The notes under the pieces: generated by a model
Seen by the model: only the letters and a program-made list of their open reading frames with translations
The model's database searches: none
Told to the model about the DNA's origin: nothing
Program-made: the position numbers and the translations under genes
Part shown: one piece after another, positions 13,755 to 23,589 of the stretch
Layout: the number at the start of each line of letters is the position of its first letter
How positions within the stretch are numbered: position 1 is the stretch's first letter
Assembly: GCA_001414485.1 (NCBI GenBank)
Contig: LLEY01000222.1
Coordinates: forward strand, 20,657-84,656
Origin: Calycina herbarum
Taxonomy: Eukaryota > Ascomycota > Leotiomycetes > Helotiales > Pezizellaceae
Direction of reading: 5' to 3'
Length of the DNA stretch: 64,000 bases

Positions 13755-14579
13755 TTTGGGGGTTAGTGAGTGGTGTTGATGGTGTTGATGTGATTGTTGA
13801 GGTGGGTATGGCGGGGTTATATTTTGGCGGGGGTGGCGATGATGTCAGGTTGATGACCGTTACAAGTCGATATATTCGATTTTTTGGGTTACTAACCAAC
13901 AATTAAAAAGAGCTATGGCAAAGGTTTTCTCAGAGGAAAACCTTAATAAATTTAGAAGCAGGTGTCTGTATGTAGGCTTTCAAGTTACTGGTGCCAAATT
14001 CATTCTCCAATCGTTATAAAAATTTAGAAATTGAAAATTCATCTCATCTACGTTCAATCATCTGGCAGATTTTCAAAATCGCGATGTGCAACAAAACTCT
14101 TCTTTCACTTTCTTCACTTCTTTCAAAATATAAAATTTCATCTGATCTACGTTCGTGAGTTTTACACAACATATTTGGGACACTTGAAAAATTGCGATGT
14201 GCAACAAAATTACAACTACGCTATTCCCTGGTCTTTCACTGAAGAGTTAAAAAAGTTGACCTTCGTCCGATCTCCATCCATAAGTTCGAGAGACCCAGGA
14301 CAATTATGCAACAAAACGATTTTTGATTCTAAGGACATGTGGGCTGGATGACCCTCGTTGCTGCTCGGTCCTGGGGAAGGAGCGAACATAGCTAGCTAGT
14401 CTGGGTGTTGGTGAAGCCTAGGATTTTGATTCTGACACCCCTGTTTTCAGAGAATCAAGACCTTTCCGAAGAATACCGCAAGTGTAGAATTCTCGAATGA
14501 AGCTATTCCAATAGCCCCCCTAAAAGCGATTCTCATTACGCTAATATATAAATCCTACACACTAACACCAATAAGTCCG
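13755..14579. repeat. Intergenic with degenerate tandem repeat
   Basis: Between about 14034 and 14320 a degenerate ~100-bp unit occurs at least twice. TCT(C/G)ATCTACGTTC is at 14042 and 14141, and GCGATGTGCAACAAAA is at 14081 and 14194; a partial ATGCAACAAAAC follows near 14306. No coding potential is evident. A related reverse-orientation tract (TTTTGTTGCATGTC) occurs near 35808, suggesting a dispersed old repeat. 14330-14579 shows nothing further. Confidence 0.5.
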
Positions 14580-15624
14580 CTACCTTCCAGTAAATACAGG
14601 TCGTCTCTTCTCCGCAAAGGCTTTCAAAGCTTCGTTTCGATCCTCAGTTCCCACGACCTTCTCATACATCTTATTCTCCACCTCTTCTCTCGCCCATGTT
14701 ACGGCCTGCAATGCGCTTCTTACTGCTGTAGGTGCTCCCTCGCAAATATCACCCGCCAAAGTGACTGCAGCACTCAATGTCTTATCTCCAGCTCTCTGCA
14801 TTGTCTCCTTGTTCCCCTCGTTCTCAATTGGTAGAATCTCGACTAATCGATCTGCGATACCAAGAAAGTAGGCTTCAGGGGCGGATACTCGACGACCGGT
14901 AAGAATCATGTCGCGAGCACGCGACATTCCAATGAGAGCTGGGAGGCGGTAGGTTCCTCCTGCGCCAGGAATGATACCAAGACGGGTCTCTGGGAGGGCG
15001 ATTTCGGCAGTTGAAGCTAGGACTCGGAAATGTGTACTGAGAGCTAATTCGAGACCACCGCCTAGTGCTAGAGAGCTTATGGCGCTGATTGTAGGTATAG
15101 GGAGGGCAGAGAGAGCTTGGAAGGTGCTGCGGAGGACGGTAAGGAAGGCTTCGGTTCTGTTTGTTTGGTTTATAATTTTAGCCTTCAATATTCAATTTCC
15201 CCGACCTTCTCCATGGTAAGAAACATAGAACATACTCATCCGGGCTCATCGTTCTTCTCTCCTTCAAATCCGCGCCAGCACAGAAGCAACTCTCAACCTC
15301 ACTCGCAATAATCAGAGCCCTCGTAGGCCCCCTCTTATCCTTCCCAGCGGCACCACCCATCCTTTTCTCCGCAGGTATCTCGCTCCCATCCCTCGCATAC
15401 TCCCCCGCGATACTATCGATATTATTCCTCAACTCATACAACATCTGCTTCGAGATCGCATTTTTAGCCTCGGGTCTCGCGAGCGACAGGATCCTGATTC
15501 TCCCGGTGTTGGGGGCTTGCACATCGTGTACATTTATAAGGGGTTTCTGCGTAGAATATGCTCGCGCAAGGCGTGAGAAGGTAAGGGGACGCGCCAGGAG
15601 ACGGATATGTAGTGTTGGAGGCAT
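14580..15624 (-). CDS. Mitochondrial enoyl-CoA hydratase/isomerase family protein (methylglutaconyl-CoA hydratase-like)
   Basis: Two exons: 15624-15236 and 15156-14580 (79-bp intron), giving 321 residues. The N-terminus MPPTLHIRLLARPLTFSRLA is Arg-rich without acidic residues, followed by RAYSTQ, a good mitochondrial presequence. The crotonase fold is shown by the oxyanion-hole strands (FCAGADLKER and SLALGGGLELAL) and the acidic/Gly motif LPETRLGIIPGAGGTYRLP. The sequence resembles AUH-type hydratases, which hydrate 3-methylglutaconyl-CoA in leucine catabolism and, in animals, also bind AU-rich RNA. The exact substrate is inferred from overall pattern. The gene is divergent from the LEA-like gene, with 474 bp between starts. 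Confidence 0.92.
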
Positions 15625-16098
15625 TTTGAATGGTTTTTATGGTAGAGACTGGGAGGGTTTCTCGATGGCTTGATGCCTTCCGAGGTCTATTTCTACACGG
15701 AGGCTTTATCGGTAATCCGATCCGGCTTCCAAACAGGGGTGGCTGGAAATGCCCATAATTGAGAAAGATGGGATTTGAATTCGCCATTGCTCAATTCCAG
15801 GTAAACCAAGAATTTTTCAAACTCCAGTTTCTGAAATTAGTCAAGTGAATAGTTACGAGTACAAAAAAGACTGGATACTTAATCACATGCAGAGCTAGCC
15901 AATAACAAAGCGTTTGCAGCTGCTCTTTCCTATGACGTCGCCGGACAAACAGCTCCCCCCTGTCCTATGAAGTCAACAGCTGCCACCTCCTCTTTAAAAA
16001 CAACCAAACCCCCTCTAATTCTTCAATCCAAAACTATACAAACTCCCAATCAACTTCCAAACTTGATCAATTCCTCAATCTAAACACAAACCATCAAA
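15625..16098. promoter_or_regulatory. Bidirectional promoter: hydratase and LEA-like gene
   Basis: 474 bp between two divergent start codons. A CRE/ATF-like TGACGTC lies at 15933-15939, followed by a C-rich, A-rich leader running into the LEA-like ATG. The TGACGTC match suggests bZIP (Atf1-type) stress control, which would suit an LEA-like protein. This is inference from one motif. Confidence 0.45.
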
Positions 16099-16626
16099 AT
16101 GTCTTTCCTCACAAGAACCACTCCCCTCCTCCGCGCAGCTCGTACTCCAATCGCCACCCGAGCTTTCTCCACCTCATACAACCTCCGAAAAGTCGTCCCA
16201 GAACCCGTCGTTAACGCTGCGAAGACTGTTGATCGAAAGGTTTCTGATGTTTTGGTTGATGGTATTGAAGTCGGTCGTAAGTATTTTCTTTCTTGCTCCC
16301 AATCTCTTTCCCTTCATCAACACCGAGGGAACAGCCACCTCGTCATCCCCAGATCTCAAACTACCCCTCTTCATCATAGCACACCACTAACGAACCCTCT
16401 CACAGAAAATGCAGCCCAAAAAGCCAAGGAGGTAGCAGGAATGTCCAGCGCCGAAGCAAAGGGAAAGGCATCCGAGTTGACAGGTGAAGCAAAGGGAAAG
16501 GCAAATGAGGTCGCAGGAAACGCATCAGAATTGGCGGGACAAGCAAAGGGAAAGGCGAATGAGGTCTCGGGTCAGGCCAAGGGAAAGACTGCTGAGTTGA
16601 AGGGCGAGGCGAAGGGAAAGTTGTAG
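16099..16626 (+). CDS. Mitochondrial LEA-like repeat protein
   Basis: Two exons: 16099-16276 and 16406-16626 (129-bp intron), giving 132 residues. The N-terminus (MSFLTRTTPLLRAARTPIAT, then RAFSTSYNL) is a textbook mitochondrial presequence with an RxFST cleavage-like motif. The second exon encodes about seven copies of an 11-residue-type amphipathic repeat of the form AKGKANEVAG / AKGKASELTG, rich in Ala, Lys, Gly and Glu. This composition matches group-3 LEA / seed-maturation-like proteins, which fold on drying and protect membranes or enzymes. Known fungal homologues are small and poorly characterised. A stress role is inferred. The upstream CRE-like site is consistent with it. Confidence 0.88.
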   Translation: MSFLTRTTPLLRAARTPIATRAFSTSYNLRKVVPEPVVNAAKTVDRKVSDVLVDGIEVGRKYFLSCSQSLSLHQHRGNSHLVIPRSQTTPLHHSTPLTNPLTENAAQKAKEVAGMSSAEAKGKASELTGEAKGKANEVAGNASELAGQAKGKANEVSGQAKGKTAELKGEAKGKL

Positions 16627-16941
16627 ATTGCTTCTGAGAGATGATGAAAAGTCGATCGCATAGGGCATTGGGAGTGTATTATAATTTCGGTGGTTGGTGT
16701 TCGTCATTAATGCATTGCGTTTTTGCTTCCATGTTTTCAGCCCATCAGAATGTGAATATTTCTCTGCGATATTGCTAAACCGAAGTAAGATTAAGACGCT
16801 TGTCTCCTGGCCACTCGTTTGGACGTCGTCCCAAACAGCAATCGGCTCACAAGAGCCCCCCAGAAACGGATCACCATACCACAAAATAAACCAATTCAGC
16901 TGTAGCATCAATACCCGTTGTTTCTCATCTTCAGAATGCCT
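16627..16941. other. Intergenic
   Basis: 3' flank of the LEA-like gene. No gene or repeat is recognised. Confidence 0.5.
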
Positions 16942-17793
16942 CTAGTCAGGACTAATCCAAATACCCACCTCTCTAAGTCTAGTGATATCTCTTTCCGACA
17001 CTTCTTCCCATGTGTTCAGAACTATCTCTGACTCTTCCTTCATATAGTCATAAAATTGTCTGCATCCGTCCACATCAAAATACTTGAACCTAATTACGAA
17101 ATGAGCAACAAGCACATCCAATTCTCCAATCCGGCATTCCTCCTCACCCAGTATCTCCTCAATCTCCTCCAGGTCCATCATTCCTACCATTGGCTTCAGT
17201 CTATCCCATTCAGAAGCATCTAAGTGTTTTCAAGTGGCGTCATAGAAGCCACGGGTGTGTTTCAACCCTAAAACATCGAAGACGAGACTTCGGATAATGG
17301 AATCAAAGACTGTTTCTAGGGTTAGTTGGAGTCGAACCTTCACGAGAATGGTAGCTGCCATGAAAGCGAAATCTCCATCGCTTCTTTCTCGTTTATGTCG
17401 ATCGTGAAGAACAGGCGTAGTTAGAGACATCCACTGAGCCATCTAATAAGAAATCCCTAGTGAATGGATTGGGGTTGGTGTTTTCGAGAAACTCTTGTAA
17501 GTGATTTGGATTGTCTCTCACATAAGTTCCGAAGGTGGAAGCATGCTTATGGATCGCAAAGCATTTTCTAAAGTTGTCTTGTAGGAGTACCACATTTGGA
17601 GAAAGAGCCGCTTGTGGAATTTTTCTTCGAGAAAGAAGTTCAAGGTACCGAGGAAATTGGATACACTGTCAGGTGGGTATCTGTCTTCCATCTTACTTCT
17701 TAAAACCATGAAAGGGGTGATACCTCTCCAAAGAATGTCAACGTCGTGGGCCAATCTTCCATAGGCAGTTGAGATATTCTTGCCCCAAGTCAA
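16942..17793 (-). pseudogene. Broken unknown gene, frame scattered over four segments
   Basis: Four consecutive minus-strand open segments (17793-17518, about 17593-17393, 17442-17230 and about 17220-16942) overlap or abut in different frames. They read like one protein: DILWRGITPFMVLRSKMEDR, then NPNHLQEFLENTNPNPFTRD, then DFAFMAATILVKVRLQLTLE, then acidic LEEIEEILGEEECRIGELDV. No set of GT-AG introns with correct phase joins them; the gap near 17240 would need a ~33-bp intron. I therefore treat it as decayed or frameshifted. I do not recognise the family. An incorrectly assembled but real gene is the alternative. Confidence 0.4.
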
Positions 17794-18283
17794 TCAAACA
17801 GTTCGAGAAATAAAACGATCCCAGATGCGGCATTAGTTTCATTATTCGCTTTGTTAGTGGTATCCCATGTTAATTGAGGTAGTCTTCATGACTTTGATGA
17901 AGTGGTGAATCTCAATTCATTACACAGAATAAACCAACCGCATCCATTGTGTTAGTACGTCCCAATAGCTCACTTGAAGAACCTTAAAAGGAACCTAAGA
18001 ATTTCCCTTTATTCTTAGGGGAAGCTTATAGATAGAAAAGGTACTAAGCTTCACGTGATTGTACAATATTTTGGGTGGTAACCTAGCCAACGACCTCCCC
18101 CACCAAGCCCCACCAAAGCCTCCTTAAACAACCGAACCAACCAGAGGCGTTAGTTCTTGTAGGACACCAGACTCAGTCTTGAAACTACCATTATTTTGTC
18201 TTCTGCAACCTGGAATCTGCCTGGAATCCGTCTGGACAGTTCACCTTGCGTGCACGAATTCCACTACACCCAATTGAACCATC
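17794..18283. other. Intergenic
   Basis: Upstream region of the plus-strand gene at 18284. CCAACCAG- and CCACC-rich tracts near 18090-18140 are the only visible feature. No gene is recognised. Confidence 0.45.
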
Positions 18284-18998
18284 ATGTCTTCCAGCCAAGC
18301 TACAGAAGATTTGTCTTTGGCTGTCAGTATTAGCCCAAACAGTACAGAGAATTCGCATTGACTAACCACCACTTAAGATAAACAACTCCATTCCTGAATA
18401 CTTCAGCCCTCACTCAACTGCCAGTAATGGCGAAGCAATCACCACCATCCTCGCACCTATGTGCCCCACCCTCATGGACCAACCTACATGGAACAGATTT
18501 GTACGAATTACCAACGAGGCTCGCGAGGCGAAATTACCAAACGAAACTCGCCGGGAGGCATTGAAGAGAAAGACAATAGTCGCAGTGTTGAAGGCAACTA
18601 GGAAGCGCATCATCAAGGAAGGTTTCTTGTCCAATGGCACACCGGGTCCAAAGCAAAAGCTGCCAGGGAGGGGATTCTACAAGACGGAGAAGAGACCAGA
18701 AGTCAAGAGACCACCAACACCTGCGGGATTCACGGATCAACAATACGACGCTGCCTGGAAGACCGTTCGTGAATACTACACTGTCTGGCAAAAGTACACG
18801 CATGCTTCGCAGAAGCGCTTTACCCAAGGCCTCGCAAATGGCGATTTCCTCGATGATGTTGTGAAGGTTTTGAAGCGGAGACGCGATCGCAAGAGAGCTG
18901 TAGCACCGGCAAAGGTTGAGGACGAGGATACGGATATGGAAGAAGCAGCGGAAGAGAGCTCGGATGATGATAGCGACGAGTTCGAGGACTATGCATAA
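18284..18998 (+). CDS. Conserved-looking hypothetical protein, basic core with acidic tail
   Basis: Two exons: 18284-18322 (13 codons) and 18378-18998, giving 219 residues. The 55-bp intron has a good branch site (CTAAC) and AAG acceptor but a weaker GTCAGT donor. The body is Lys/Arg-rich (REALKRKTIVAVLKATRKRI and later KVLKRRRDRKRA). The last ~30 residues are almost purely acidic (DEDTDMEEAAEESSDDDSDE). I do not recognise a domain. The bipartite basic clusters and acidic tail suggest a nuclear or nucleolar protein, which is inference only. Without the first exon, translation could begin at the Met at 18459, so the start is moderately certain. Confidence 0.75.
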
Positions 18999-19129
18999 AC
19001 TGGGGATGTTGAAATGACTTGAAGGGAGCAATTCAGCTAGAGTTAATGGGGAGGGTGCATTCTGAAGGGGTGCGAAAGTTAGTTGGGTTTACAAGGAGCA
19101 GTTGTAATTGTTTTATCTTGGCCAAGCGA

Positions 19130-20151
19130 TCATTCCTCAAACATGGGTATGACTTGAGGCGCAAAAAACCGATATACATGCCAGAATGATAGGGAATAAT
19201 CCGGTACTGTCTCTCGAAAATTCAATTGTTGACTTGAAATTTCGAATCCTTTCCTTAAGTTATGAGGATAATACTCCACTTCAAATTTCCCGGAGAGTCG
19301 ATAGCGCCAGAGTCCAATATTGATGAGGGCGGTACGTTTGGCAAAGTTCGCTAGTTGTCGTAAACCAAGATCCATTATAGGGGTTTGAACACTAGGTAGA
19401 TTTCTCCATTCCATAAGTGCATCCTTCAATATTCAGAAGCACTAGCCTAGTACTTCTTCCTCGTGTTGAAGTTGGTGTGATTCTGGTCATCCCTACATCG
19501 AGGGGAAGAGAATTTGCTTCGAGGTTGGACAATGTCATAGCTTGTTCTGTGGCCAGTCCCTCTATATTTGTAAGTCGTTCGAGAATCCTAAGTTCCATTT
19601 CCACCAATGTTGTCGTTGTCATCAGAGTCGCTGAGGAAATGTCCTTCCCAGGTGAGGAAATTCCTCTTAATTTGCGCGTTCGATACGGGCAGAAATGTGG
19701 CGTAAATCGTGCTGAAGTGCTTGGGTAGCTTGCTCGGATGTCTCTTCTATTGCCTTTATAATATGGCTTTCGCTTTCATGAATTGCTCCCAAAATTTCCT
19801 ATCCCAGAGATTGAATAACTGTTTCAAGCGACAAAAGCCCCGATGCGAGATCTTCTTGTTGCTGGATTGTAAGTTCGCTATTTTGAATGTTATTGGTAAT
19901 ACTCTTAAACTTAATTGGTATTGCTTACATGTCCAAGAGTTGTAGTACGGTATCAAAGTGTCCTTGGACTGCGTTGAGGCTGTTATGATGTTCAAGTAGC
20001 GTTTCGCGCTCGAACGGGAAAACCAGGCTTCGAGCACGTCGTTTTGTTGCATCATACTTGTTTTCATTTGCAAGCATAGAAGGCTTATCATACTTCTCGC
20101 ATATACGAAAGATCGCATCAATACTTGTTTAACATTGGCGAATGGGGGCAT
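19130..20151 (-). pseudogene. Decayed coiled-coil gene
   Basis: Successive minus-strand segments give a helical, heptad-like protein broken by stops and frame changes. One frame reads QQQEDLASGLLSLETVIQSL, then a TAG at 19799-19801, then resumes in the same frame with EILGAIHESESHIIKAIEET and more coiled coil until another stop near 19675. A different frame then gives ELRILERLTNIEGLATEQAM (about 19600), and a third gives the C-terminal stretch ending FFAPQVIPMFEE at 19130. The in-frame continuity across the TAG argues for a nonsense mutation rather than chance. The pattern (coiled coil, then a basic/aromatic C-terminus) resembles N-terminal regions of fungal NLR-like or unknown proteins, but I cannot name a family. 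Confidence 0.45.
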
Positions 20152-20498
20152 CTGAGTTGTTGTTGAGAGAAGTTAGGAACGTTGTGTTGTTTCGAAGGCG
20201 ACCCTTAGTTTCCTCCAGTACACGCCGGAGTATCTCTGCATGGCTTTTTAGGCACTGGATCTCGCTGTTTTGGTTCTTCCACGTCTGGCAGTAACTGAAT
20301 ATGCAATAGAATACGTCGCGTGGTTACATCTTCCCGTATTTCCCACAACGAAAAAGGAGGCCATGAACTGGCTGCATCTAATCTTGGAAATTGGTCTATC
20401 TCTTCAATACAACACCCCACTCCCAACTAACAAAAATTCAGTAATACCCTGACAACCTAAGGCGAAGTTGCCTGCATTGACATAGCTCTAAAAAACTT
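20152..20498. other. Intergenic
   Basis: No supported gene. Possible further 5' remnants of the decayed coiled-coil gene on the minus strand (up to about 20426), without recognisable motifs. Confidence 0.4.
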
Positions 20499-21449
20499 TT
20501 ACCAATCCATGAAGTAATCAAGCCCATCAGCCAAAGCCGCAGCAGCAACACCCATATGATTACTTCCCTCATAAACCGTCAATGCCTGATCTCTCACCAC
20601 ACTCGCATTTCCCACGGCTTCTACGAAAGAATTGACATTCGCTTTCAAATTGAAAATCTTATAAAATGCTTGTCTTGCCTCAAATTCCTCCTCGGTTTCA
20701 GTTCGTCGCTTGATGGGATCAGCTTCTAGCGTTCCGTAACTTATTTTCAGCGCCGGTTTAGTCGAGTTTGTCAAGGTTGAGGAAGTGTTGTTGGCGTTTG
20801 CATAAAGTGAGAGTAAATACTCAAGATTCCCTGGCACAAAAGTCCCCGGACTTGCCGCCAAGAAGACATCAAACATATCTGGTCTCTTGAGAAGTGTATA
20901 AAGGGTAAAGAATCCACCGAAAGAATGGCCGTACAGTCCATCTCTGCCAAAGTTCACATTCGGGAAAATTGTCTTTCTAACAAACGGTCTCAATTCCTCG
21001 TCGATAAATGCTGTAAAGGTATCTGCGCCAGAGGTTCCAGGAGGTGTAGATGCATCGCCGATTTGGAAATCGATGTTTCGTTGATCGCTGTAGGAAGAAT
21101 TTATTACTGGATAGCCGATTGAAACTACGATGGTGTCTGGTTGTGTTGCTTCAATGAATTTACGACGGTGGACTGCTTCTGTTGCTGTTTGACCGAGAGC
21201 GTTGCCGTCGAGGACGTAACTGAATGGGGTGTTAGTAGGAAACTTTATGAAAAGGCGTTTTGAGAGGGGATTCTACAGTGTGAGGGCAGTATTGTTGACA
21301 TCTTGAGATTCCCATTCAAGGGGCCAGGAGACTTGAATTTGATAAGTGAGTCCGAGAGTGTTGGTCGCGTTCCATAATGCTACGTTTGGGAAGACAGTGG
21401 GTGGGAACGAGAGCGCCAGGGGGTTGAAAGACCAATAATTAACAGGCAT
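20499..21449 (-). CDS. Serine esterase, IroE/BesA-like (siderophore esterase family)
   Basis: Two exons: 21449-21277 and 21219-20499 (57-bp intron), giving 297 residues. The α/β-hydrolase nucleophile elbow reads GLYGHSFGGFFTLY. The oxyanion region (YVLDGNAL) and the catalytic His near the end (GSNHMGVAAAALADGLDYF) are visible, as in the putative-esterase family PF00756 that includes IroE, BesA and esterase D-like proteins. Fungal members hydrolyse ferri-siderophores such as triacetylfusarinine C inside the cell. No signal peptide is evident. No siderophore synthesis gene is nearby, so the substrate is an inference from family. The Tc1-like element begins only 247 bp upstream of the ATG, so its promoter may be altered. 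Confidence 0.88.
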
Positions 21450-21695
21450 TTTACTGATGCAAAAATGAGATATGAAATGGAAGTGTCGCTAATATAAAAG
21501 AAACACCTTGGTGCTTCAACTATTACCCAGCACTACATACTTCTTATACAACTCTACTTGAAGATCAAATTTCCGAGAACTTGCCATCTGGATCGGTTGT
21601 TCCTCGGATGGAAACGCATTGCACAAAAAGATTGGTAAATGACCTTTTTGTTACCCCGACCGAGTGACGCTAACAGGGAAACTAGTTAGGTCATA

Positions 21696-22981
21696 CTTCG
21701 TACATGGCCCAAATAACCCCCATTTTACGTCCGTGCTTCAAAAAATGCTTGGCAATGCTGCTTTAAGAAAATCCTTAGTATTTTGTATACCCTCCATCTG
21801 CTAAAATCACTTCAATACATCGATCACCCATCCCTTTAATCAAATCAGCTACTGTAGCATATGTTATCGATTCCCAGGCCTCTTGTACAGCACTCCTTAA
21901 GCGTTTATAAGATCTATGAACCTCCGGATAACGCTCTTCAATATAATCCTTCATCATATCCCATACAGTCTCCATAGGATTCAAATCAGGGGAGTTTACC
22001 GGCCACATCATAGGAGTAATCCCCATTGCTTTTAATACAGACTTTGTGTATGCGGAAGCATGCCCTTTAGCGTTATCTTGTTGAAAAGCAAGCTCAGGGT
22101 ACTGCTGTAAGATCTCTTGGATTATAGGGAGAATAATCCCAGAGTAAGAACCCTCATTTATCGTCTCCCAATCCTTCTCCCAAAATAGGCCACGATGCCT
22201 TCCGTATTTCCCAGATATTGACCCCCAAAACATCCATCCAATCTTACGTTGATATCGAGCTTCTACACAATCTGTGTGATATACCTCTTCTAGCCCAATC
22301 TTCCGTGTAACCCGTGCTCGAGTATGCCTCCCTGGCTTTACCCAGGTCTCGTCACTCCAAAGTACAGAGGACCACTGCTCGTCTGTCCAAAATAGATGCT
22401 CCCATGCCCAATTGAGTCGGTCTTGTTTATTCTGCTCTAAGAGAGGTGGTTTAAGTCGAGCCGCGCGCCGTACGTAGCCTTCTTTCTTGAAGGCGGTTCG
22501 TATTGCCTTCTCTCTACAATCCTATCCTAGAATAGACGGGATATCAGCCCATTTTGTACGCCGGTTTTGGCTTGAAGCTGTAACCCATTGAATTAAACGT
22601 TTTCTTTGAGGTGTATTTAAGGATACCTTCCTCCCGCGGAGGTGTTTTTGAGGGGTAAGACGGTGGGAAAGAGCGTAGCGTACTTTGTCACGGGTGGTGC
22701 AAAGTTGTAAGACAATTTCATCTTCTGTATAGCCAGCATCAAAGTACAAAGTTTGGATTCGAAGTCTGTCATCGCGGGAGCACTGTTTTTGGGGTGTTTT
22801 TGGGGTAGGTATTGTGTATAACGTCTGGTCCATGGTTACTGTATGGTTGAACAGTGCTAAACAATATAGAAAAGCAGCGAGAGAAGCATAATATACCCAT
22901 TGGCTAAGGTGCCCAATTTTATGGAACCTTCTAGAGGAGCGCACGGACGTAAAATGGGGGTTATTTGGGCCATGTACGAAG
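21696..22981 (-). mobile_element. Tc1-like DNA transposon, inactivated copy
   Basis: 1286-bp element bounded by perfect 41-bp terminal inverted repeats at 21696-21736 and 22941-22981 (outer end CTTCGTACATGGCCC). It is flanked on both sides by TA (21694-21695 and 22982-22983), the expected Tc1/mariner target duplication. It carries one minus-strand transposase gene with a single nonsense codon. Perfect repeats imply a fairly recent insertion. Length nearly matches the second Tc1-like element at 23837-25125. Confidence 0.93.
21775..22833 (-). pseudogene. Tc1-like transposase with one in-frame stop
   Basis: Starts at ATG 22833 and runs 353 codons in one frame to TAA 21775, interrupted only by TAG at 22522-22524. 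The N-terminal part has helix-turn-helix character (RDDRLRIQTLYFDAGYTEDE). The catalytic DD34E triad lies after the stop: VLWSDETW, QQDNAKGH and PDLNPMETVWD, with 34 residues between the second Asp and the Glu. The homologous position in the second element's transposase is Trp, so the change is TGG to TAG. On the plus strand this is CpA to TpA at base 22523, the RIP signature. The truncated N-terminal product could bind DNA but not catalyse. Confidence 0.93.
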
Positions 22982-22983
22982 TA

Positions 22984-23448
22984 TTCCAATACCCTGGTTG
23001 ATTCGTGAGATTGAATTCTCCACCTGACAAATCATCGCCCAAAGGGGAGAAACCCGCGAGCACATTTAAGCGAGAAACGTAAATTTTGTCCACCCCAAAA
23101 TAGTTGGCCTGGAATTTGAAATCTTCTCTTATTCGTATACAATACAAAGCTAGGACCACTGTTGTAATTTGAAGCTTCCCCCCCTCGTTTCAAAATTTGA
23201 AAGCTTCTCCTTCATTTTCCAGGAGCGTTAGTAAACCATCCCCTCATGGTTTGACGAGTATGCTTCGAGTGAGCTACGAGTAAGTTACGAAAAAGCTATC
23301 GTCTAGCTAGTAAACTTCGAGGTAAGTTCTCAATTACCATAGGAAAAGTGTAAAATAAGAAGATACCGATTCTTTTTCACATTAAGTATTCGCCGCTTAG
23401 GTATTGATTCTCTTAAACCTTTTATGTCTTGAGATATGCAGCAAGCTG
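22984..23448. other. Spacer between the two mobile elements
   Basis: No recognised gene. A minus-strand open frame reading into the Tc1-like element (about 23150-22985) has no known motif and would meet a stop immediately if the element were excised. A G/A-rich tract lies near 23180. Confidence 0.4.
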
Positions 23449-23453
23449 CGATT

Positions 23454-23584
23454 TGTGAAAAAATGCTTTCATTGTGCCTCAAACCTCTTAAATGGAGGAA
23501 GAGAAAGGACGTATTTATATACAAATTTACAATTCTAGAATGTTCTAGATCACGTGTTACTGATTCTAAGCGATTCCAGCAACA
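23454..23584 (-). repeat. 3' LTR (131 bp)
   Basis: Direct copy of 25260-25390. Contains TATA-like TATATAAATA (about 23512-23521, minus), CACGTG (23551-23556) and a run of alternating TTC/GAA units (23533-23549) upstream of the TATA in the direction of transcription. Ends in TG...CA. Confidence 0.92.
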
Positions 23585-23589
23585 CTCCC

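Noticed and set aside
22857..23159. Minus-strand frame apparently interrupted by the Tc1-like insertion
   Set aside because: No recognisable domain, no ATG-based start, and joining the flanks after excision of the element gives an immediate stop.
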